From Deltaproteobacteria bacterium (GTDB lineage: Bacteria; Desulfobacterota; Desulfarculia; Adiutricales; Adiutricaceae): a stretch of DNA of 5,769 nucleotides. The stretch lies in assembly GCA_031267005.1 (NCBI GenBank), contig JAIRZX010000112.1:1-5769 (forward strand), in the 5' to 3' direction. Below the pieces are notes generated by a model. The model had not been told where the DNA came from, made no database searches, and was given only the letters and a program-made list of their open reading frames with translations. Positions 5,386 to 5,769 of this stretch are shown piece by piece; within the stretch, counting starts at the first letter, position 1, and every line of letters begins with the position of its first letter. A program made the translations under genes and the position numbers.

Positions 5386-5739
5386 CGTCCTCCCGTCCTC
5401 CCGGCTTCCTGGCCTCCTGGCCTCCCGGCCTCCCGGCTCCAGGCTTCCAGGCTTCCAGGCTTCCAGACTTCCAGGCTCCCGGCTTCCCGGCCTCCCGGCT
5501 CCAGGCCTCCAGGCTTCCCGGCCTCCCGGCTTCCCGGCCTCCGGGCCTCCGGGCCTCCGGGCTTCCCGGCTTCCCGGCTTCCAGGCTCCCGGCCTCCGGG
5601 CCTCCCGGCGTCCAGGCTCCCGGCCTCCGGGCCTCCGGGCCTCCCGGCCTCCGGGCCTCCCGGCCTCCCGGCCTCCCGGCCTCCGGGCCTCACGGCCTAC
5701 CGGTCTCCGGGCCCACGGCCTCCGGGCCTCCCGGCCTCA
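5386..5739. repeat. 45-unit degenerate octamer tandem array (NGGCYTCC)
   Basis: The stretch divides cleanly into 45 consecutive units, 39 of 8 bases and 6 of 7 bases, with consensus NGGCYTCC. Position 1 varies freely (C, G, A or T) and position 5 is C or T. The remaining positions are almost fixed until units 39-45, where A substitutions appear (for example GGGCCTCA). Five of the seven-base units are CGGCTCC or AGGCTCC, so they lost the same base; the sixth (5717-5723) is GGCCTCC. Degenerate sequence (CGGCCACA, CGCCACAC) continues towards the window end. Because 24 bases are three units, any frame reads as an eight-residue repeat; the minus strand gives Gly/Arg/Pro/Glu/Ala-rich text such as REAGRPGG. 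No spacers exist, so it is not a CRISPR. It begins 68 bases after the transporter stop. Confidence 0.9.
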
Positions 5740-5769
5740 CGGCCACACGCCACACCCGGCCAATCGGTC

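Noticed and set aside
5370..5693. A 107-residue Gly/Pro/Arg/Glu-rich minus-strand protein
   Set aside because: It is simply the translation of the octamer array; every frame gives an eight-residue repeat, and there is no ribosome binding site or conserved domain.
5386..5739. CRISPR array
   Set aside because: Units are contiguous octamers with no spacers, and no Cas gene is present.

Overview
The window comes from a Gram-negative-type bacterium. It carries a lipoprotein with a lipobox-like signal, strong GGAGG-class ribosome binding sites, sigma70-like promoters and mostly GC-rich DNA. The lineage cannot be fixed from sequence alone. The AAA-ATPase-like/PD-(D/E)XK family at the left is typically expanded in host-associated or anaerobic lineages (Bacteroidota, spirochaetes, Desulfobacterota-like groups and others), so this is only a weak pointer. 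The region is gene-poor: three convincing protein genes occupy a little over half of it, and the rest is repeats, structured intergenic DNA and probable gene remains.

Layout. Positions 1-28 are the end of a short tandem repeat with a 7-base unit. Positions 137-1942 (+) encode an intact 601-residue AAA-ATPase-like protein with a C-terminal PD-(D/E)XK nuclease-like domain; its base composition is visibly more AT-rich than the flanks. Right after its stop, in the same frame, is a stretch resembling the type I toxin SymE (about 1985-2137) without a good start, probably a remnant. A long hairpin (2159-2202) and a 12-base palindrome (2322-2333) separate it from the convergent lipoprotein gene at 2341-2859 (-), which has a clear promoter at 2954-2982.

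Positions 2983-4100 hold no convincing gene. The GC-rich part (3184-3499) can fold on the + strand into a series of stems. It ends in a perfect Shine-Dalgarno sequence, an 18-codon ORF and an intrinsic-terminator-like hairpin whose loop contains the stop codon. The part from 3583 to 4010 is an AT-rich island with imperfect repeats and weak minus-strand small ORFs, followed by a perfect 20-base tandem duplication (4016-4055).

A strong extended -10 promoter (4108-4136) drives a leader of about 240 nt and then a 10-helix EamA/DMT-family transporter (4382-5317). From 5386 to 5739 there is a 45-unit degenerate octamer array. It may run on past the window in altered form.

The genes do not form an operon and show no obvious shared pathway. 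The ATPase-nuclease, the SymE-like remnant, the repeats and the compositional shift together suggest accessory or recombination-prone DNA. The lipoprotein and transporter look like independently transcribed single genes.
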